From Geobacter sp. (GTDB taxonomy: Bacteria > Desulfobacterota > Desulfuromonadia > Geobacterales > Geobacteraceae): 8,505 nt of DNA. A program made the position numbers and the translations under genes. Under the pieces are notes generated by a model. It was given only the letters and a program-made list of their open reading frames with translations, searched no databases and was not told where the DNA came from. Numbering within the stretch: the stretch's first letter is position 1; every line of letters starts with the position of its first letter. The stretch covers positions 1-8,505 of the forward strand of contig DNJC01000039.1 of NCBI GenBank assembly GCA_003490025.1, given 5' to 3'. Shown in pieces: positions 5,900 to 8,505 of the stretch.

Positions 5900-6727
5900 T
5901 TAAATCCCGAGTCCGTCCGTCACGACGCCGGTTTCCAGCTCGCTGATTATGTCGCCCCACTTCTGCGCCCAGCGTTTGAGCAGGTCTTCGTCGAGCGGCT
6001 TCGGGCGGCGCTGCTCCACTCCTTCTACTATGCTCCGCCCCAGCTTTCGATAGGCGTAGGAGACGTGGGAGAACGGCGCCGACTCGAGGAGCGTTTGGCT
6101 ATAGAAGTCGCTCACCGAGATCATGATGGAATGGGGTACGGATGCGGCGATAGTGGTCCCGGTATGGCTTGCAAAATCCGATACGATCGCCTCGTACAGC
6201 GGTCCCGACAGGTTGTTCACCACCACCCCGCCGAAGCGGCAGTTGGCGGCGGCCACCGTGTTAAGCCAGGCGAACAGGTGGTTCACCGCCAAAAGCGACA
6301 GCTTGTCGGCCGAGGTCACCGCGAACAGGCGCGGGACCCCCTCGACCCCGGGAGGAAGCGAAAAGGGCCTTCCCAGTTCCCAGGTGGTGTCATGCACCAC
6401 GTACTCCGGGTCGAACTCGACGACGAACGGGTGCGCGAAGATGTTTCCCCCATCGGTATTTTGTGCCGCAGCGCTATCCCCCGCCTCTATGCAGAGGGAG
6501 TGGCGGAACCCGCGTGCGTAAAGGGGGGCAGACTCCCCCGACGCCCACGCGGGGAGCGCCCGGAGTTCGTTGCCGCCTCGCAGGGTCCCGGTCGAACTCC
6601 AGTGGCTGTCATAGCCCATCAGGAGCACCCGCTTCCCCGCCTCCGCCAGGACTGCGGCCAGGTTGGCCGCGGTAGTCGATTTGCCGGCCCCGCTTTTCCC
6701 TACGATAACCAGATGTTCCGCAGCCAT
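5900..6727 (-). CDS. NifH/BchL-like P-loop ATPase lacking the 4Fe-4S cluster cysteines
   Basis: This 275-residue soluble protein has the deviant Walker A GKSGAGKST (10-18, signature lysine K11 and K16) and switch aspartate D40 in GYDSHWSST, matching the GCDPKADST of NifH. The second half follows NifH throughout: FGGVVVNN, a VPHS segment like VPRDN, a YAYRKLGRSI helix like YRALARKVV, and a C-terminal LDEDLLKRWAQKWG like MDELEELLMEFG. Only two cysteines occur, C79 and C163. The NifH ligand Cys97 (11 residues after Cys86) aligns with N90, and the region of ligand Cys132 reads VVHDTTWELGRPF, with no cysteine. A bridging 4Fe-4S cluster is therefore unlikely, and electron-donor function is doubtful. 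An ATP-dependent regulatory, chaperone or targeting role is possible. A strong AAAGGAGG precedes the ATG. The gene overlaps the upstream small ORF by 28 bases and sits between metK and cysK1. No NifD/NifK-like partner is in the window. Confidence 0.8.
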   Translation of the reverse strand: MAAEHLVIVGKSGAGKSTTAANLAAVLAEAGKRVLLMGYDSHWSSTGTLRGGNELRALPAWASGESAPLYARGFRHSLCIEAGDSAAAQNTDGGNIFAHPFVVEFDPEYVVHDTTWELGRPFSLPPGVEGVPRLFAVTSADKLSLLAVNHLFAWLNTVAAANCRFGGVVVNNLSGPLYEAIVSDFASHTGTTIAASVPHSIMISVSDFYSQTLLESAPFSHVSYAYRKLGRSIVEGVEQRRPKPLDEDLLKRWAQKWGDIISELETGVVTDGLGI

Positions 6728-6867
6728 AGGCGCACCTCCTTTAGTGCTTCATCCCTGCGCGGGACCGTGCGCCGCTGAACGCCGTGCTCGTCGACGGTCG
6801 CGATGACCTTCGCCGTGACCGGATCGTTCCGCAGCTTGAGTGCTTCCTCGTGGATTGCTACTGCCAT
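6700..6867 (-). CDS. Small ORF (55 aa), N-terminus resembling PNPOx-like flavoproteins; possibly truncated
   Basis: The ORF runs from ATG at 6867 to TAG at 6700, with AGGGA about 4 bases before the start, 28 bases after the metK stop. It overlaps the NifH-like gene by 28 bases in another frame. Residues 7-30 (EEALKLRNDP, then KVIATVDEHGV) resemble the first strand region of pyridoxamine 5'-phosphate oxidase-like FMN proteins, where xNDPxTxKVxATVDxxGxP is common. From about residue 31 the similarity stops and the sequence becomes arginine-rich (QRRTVPRRDEALKEVR). The full PNPOx domain needs over 100 residues, so this cannot be a working flavoprotein on its own. It may be a small protein in its own right, a decayed remnant, or a coupling ORF for the ATPase. 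The other two frames downstream of residue 30 do not restore the domain. Confidence 0.45.
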   Translation of the reverse strand: MAVAIHEEALKLRNDPVTAKVIATVDEHGVQRRTVPRRDEALKEVRLWLRNIWLS

Positions 6868-6895
6868 GATGTCCCTGCTTCCCGTGAAACCTTCA

Positions 6896-8104
6896 TCACT
6901 TCGCCGAAGCGCCGCGGGCTGCTTCGCTCAGGACCTGGGCCTTGTCGATCCGCTCCCAGGGAAGGTCCAGGTCGCGCCTTCCGAAGTGGCCGTAGGCGGC
7001 CGTTTGCCGGTAGATGGGGCGCCTCAGGCCGAACTGCTCGATGATCGCCGCCGGCCGCAGGTCGAAGTGGCGGGAGATCAGATCTCCCAGCTCTTCGTTG
7101 CTGAGGGAACTGGTCCCGAAACTGTCGACGAATATGGAGACCGGCCGCGCCACGCCGATGGCGTAGGCGATCTGCACCTCGAGCTTCCTGGCGAGCCCGG
7201 CGGCGACTACGTTCTTCGCCACGTAGCGGGCGGCATAGGCGCCGGAGCGGTCCACCTTGGTGGAGTCCTTGCCGGAGAAGGCGCCCCCTCCGTGGCGGGA
7301 GAAGCCGCCGTAGCTGTCGACGATGATCTTTCGTCCTGTGAGCCCGGCATCGCCGTGCGGGCCGCCGATGACGAAACGCCCGGTCGGGTTCACGAAGATG
7401 CGGGTCTTCTCGTCCAGGAGCGCCGCCGGCACCACCGTCCTGATCACCTTGGCGACCAGGTCCTCGCGGATCTGCTCGAGGCCGACCTCCGGGTCGTGCT
7501 GCGCTGAGATGACCACGGTATCGACGCGCACCGGGACGTCCCCCCGGTACTCGACCGTCACCTGGGTCTTGCCGTCCGGGCGCAGGTAGGCTATCTCGCC
7601 GGACTTCCTGGCCTCGGTCAGCCGGCGGGCGAGCTGGTGCGCCAGGGCGATGGAGGTCGGGAGATACTCCGGCGTCTCGTCGGTGGCGAAACCGAACACC
7701 ATCCCCTGGTCGCCGGCCCCGACCGAGTCGAGGTAGCCGTCGTGCTCCTCACCCTTGCGCTGTTCGAGGGCGACGTTCACCCCCTGGGCGATGTCCGACG
7801 ACTGCTGGTCGAGCGACACCAGCACCGCCGCATGCTCGGCGTCGAGCCCGTACTTCGTGTCGGTGTAGCCGACCTGGGCGATGGTGTCGCGGGCGACACG
7901 GGCGAAGTTGACCCGCGCCTCGCTGGAAACCTCGCCGAATAGCAGCACGAGGCCGGTCGTCACGCTGGTCTCGCAGGCAACCCGGGAGTTGGGGTCCTGG
8001 GCCAGCAGGGCATCCAGGATGGCGTCGGAGATCTGGTCGGCGAGCTTGTCCGGATGCCCCTCCGTCACGGACTCCGAAGTGAACAAATATCGCTGTTTTG
8101 ACAT
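6896..8104 (-). CDS. metK: S-adenosylmethionine synthetase (methionine adenosyltransferase)
   Basis: This 402-residue cytoplasmic enzyme makes S-adenosylmethionine from methionine and ATP. The N-terminal block ends in the ATP-site GHPDK (16-20), the hexapeptide GAGDQG is at 129-134, and the P-loop-like GGGAFSGKD is at 272-280. The C-terminal DLRPAAII, LRRPIYRQTAAYGHFGR and LPWE segments are intact. Length is normal to slightly long because of a short AARGASAK tail. The sequence looks closer to the Bacillus/Gram-positive branch than to E. coli MetK, judged by eye. The ATG at 8104 has AAAGGAG upstream. The gene is preceded by element A, with its terminator ending about 30 bases before the start, and appears to lead an operon with the small ORF, the NifH-like ATPase and cysK1. 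Its presence inside a sulfate/cysteine locus suggests coupling of SAM supply to sulfur status. Confidence 0.97.
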   Translation of the reverse strand: MSKQRYLFTSESVTEGHPDKLADQISDAILDALLAQDPNSRVACETSVTTGLVLLFGEVSSEARVNFARVARDTIAQVGYTDTKYGLDAEHAAVLVSLDQQSSDIAQGVNVALEQRKGEEHDGYLDSVGAGDQGMVFGFATDETPEYLPTSIALAHQLARRLTEARKSGEIAYLRPDGKTQVTVEYRGDVPVRVDTVVISAQHDPEVGLEQIREDLVAKVIRTVVPAALLDEKTRIFVNPTGRFVIGGPHGDAGLTGRKIIVDSYGGFSRHGGGAFSGKDSTKVDRSGAYAARYVAKNVVAAGLARKLEVQIAYAIGVARPVSIFVDSFGTSSLSNEELGDLISRHFDLRPAAIIEQFGLRRPIYRQTAAYGHFGRRDLDLPWERIDKAQVLSEAARGASAK

Positions 8105-8134
8105 GGTGACTTCTCCTTTCGTTCAGGCTGCCGG

Positions 8135-8199
8135 AAAAGAAAAGGCCAGGCGCGACCGTTTGCACGGTTACAGCCTGGCCTCCAGTTTGTCTGGTCAGC
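8135..8199 (-). promoter_or_regulatory. metK: Element A: conserved small hairpin plus intrinsic terminator before metK (attenuator)
   Basis: On the minus strand GCTGA (8199-8195) precedes the hairpin CCAG/CTGG with loop ACAAA (8194-8182), then A, then the stem GGCCAGGC (8180-8173) pairing with GCCTGGCC (8151-8144). The large loop contains a second 5-bp stem ACCGT/ACGGT. A U-rich run TTTTCTTTT (8143-8135) follows, making an intrinsic terminator that ends about 18 bases before the metK Shine-Dalgarno. It lies between yezD copy 2 and metK. No clear promoter is visible in 8200-8250, so it probably acts on read-through from sbp-yezD, letting metK be expressed conditionally. The layout matches elements B and C. 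It is too small to be a SAM-I riboswitch. Confidence 0.75.
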
Positions 8200-8245
8200 G
8201 AGGTAGGTAATTGTGGGACTTCTTAACTAGGTTTCTTTTACTGTC

Positions 8246-8263
8246 CCGGATTACTGGATCCGG
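8246..8263 (-). repeat. Inverted repeat CCGGAT-N6-ATCCGG over the yezD2 stop codon
   Basis: A perfect 6-bp inverted repeat with a 6-base loop includes the yezD2 stop codon TAA. No U-tract follows on the minus strand. It could be a 3' hairpin that slows ribosomes or protects the sbp-yezD message, or it may be coincidental. Confidence 0.3.
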
Positions 8264-8412
8264 ATCTTTTCGTTCTTGTCGAGCTGGATGACCTTGCCGT
8301 CCTGAACGACCAGGGTGACCGTGCCGAAGCGGATTTCCCTCAGCGCCGAGCGTATCTTCTGCTCAAGATCCCTGTTCCAGTTGCCCGGCTGTTCCGACAT
8401 GGGGGTTGACAT
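8251..8412 (-). CDS. YezD-family small protein (DUF2292), copy 2
   Basis: This 53-residue protein shares with copy 1 the core (R/K)xIRFGTxxLVVQDG(K/R)VIQ(L/V)DKNEKIR. It ends four residues or so after that core, the usual family form. Two in-frame ATGs exist. I chose 8412 because GGAGG lies 5 bases upstream; the second, at 8400, has no good ribosome site. The gene begins 40 bases after the sbp stop, so it is probably co-transcribed with sbp, consistent with the habit of this family of accompanying sulfate-uptake genes. Function is unknown. Identity to copy 1 is high in the core but the N-terminal 15 residues differ, so duplication is old or the ends are free to drift. Element A starts about 50 bases downstream. 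Confidence 0.85.
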   Translation of the reverse strand: MSTPMSEQPGNWNRDLEQKIRSALREIRFGTVTLVVQDGKVIQLDKNEKIRIQ

Positions 8413-8452
8413 AGCCGCCTCCAGGACCCTTGCCTTGCGTTACGATGCGCGG

Positions 8453-8505
8453 TTACTTCCCGCCGGAATAGATCTGGTCGAAGACCCCGCCGTCGGCGAA
8501 ATGGG
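8453..8505 (-). CDS. sbp: Sulfate-binding protein, C-terminal end only (runs off the window)
   Basis: The 17 visible codons read HFADGGVFDQIYSGGK and stop at TAA (8455-8453). HFADGG-x-FDQI is the usual C-terminus of periplasmic sulfate-binding proteins (Sbp/CysP group). These deliver sulfate to the CysTWA importer encoded at 1937-4735. Only the tail is present, so the signal peptide, full length and exact subgroup cannot be judged. The gene would be the first in the direction of transcription and is followed at 40 bases by yezD copy 2. Confidence 0.7.
   Translation of the reverse strand, partial: HFADGGVFDQIYSGGK

Noticed and set aside
8105..8250. A known SAM or T-box riboswitch before metK.
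   Set aside because: The space holds only the small hairpin and terminator. There is no four-way junction, no T-box sequence, and no kink-turn pattern that I can see.

Overview
The window is a sulfate-assimilation locus from a GC-rich, Gram-negative-type bacterium. Every gene I can support lies on the minus strand. The gene set, the GC content, and two small YezD (DUF2292) proteins placed among cys genes suggest a Geobacter-like deltaproteobacterium (Desulfuromonadia). That assignment is inference from general knowledge, not from a database search.

In transcription order (high to low coordinates) the first block is the 3' end of a periplasmic sulfate-binding protein gene (sbp, 8505-8453), a 53-residue YezD-like gene (8412-8251), and a leader-type hairpin plus terminator (element A, 8199-8135). 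Then follow metK (8104-6896), a 55-residue ORF (6867-6700), a NifH-like P-loop ATPase (6727-5900) and a cysteine synthase, here cysK1 (5868-4927). After a new promoter comes the transporter operon cysT-cysW-cysA (4735-1937). After a second promoter and a second copy of the hairpin/terminator (element B) come a different, enterobacterial-type cysteine synthase, cysK2 (1665-712), and a second yezD (710-528). A third hairpin/terminator copy (element C) follows, then the start of a probable radical SAM gene (378 to beyond the window edge).

The core logic is clear: Sbp and CysTWA import sulfate, the two CysK enzymes put reduced sulfur into O-acetylserine to make cysteine, and MetK turns methionine into S-adenosylmethionine. 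Sulfate activation and reduction genes and serine acetyltransferase are not in the window.

Three things stand out. First, a compact RNA-like element occurs three times: GCTGA, then a 4-bp hairpin with an ACAA(A) loop, then A, then a terminator stem opening GG(C/T)C. The small hairpin carries two compensatory base-pair changes between copies, so it looks like a conserved attenuator, possibly a riboswitch or protein-binding leader, for a sulfur regulon. Second, the NifH-like ATPase keeps the P-loop and overall NifH architecture but lacks both cysteines that hold the 4Fe-4S cluster in NifH and BchL. Third, the ATPase gene overlaps a 55-residue ORF whose first 30 or so residues resemble the N-terminus of pyridoxamine-phosphate-oxidase-like flavoproteins.
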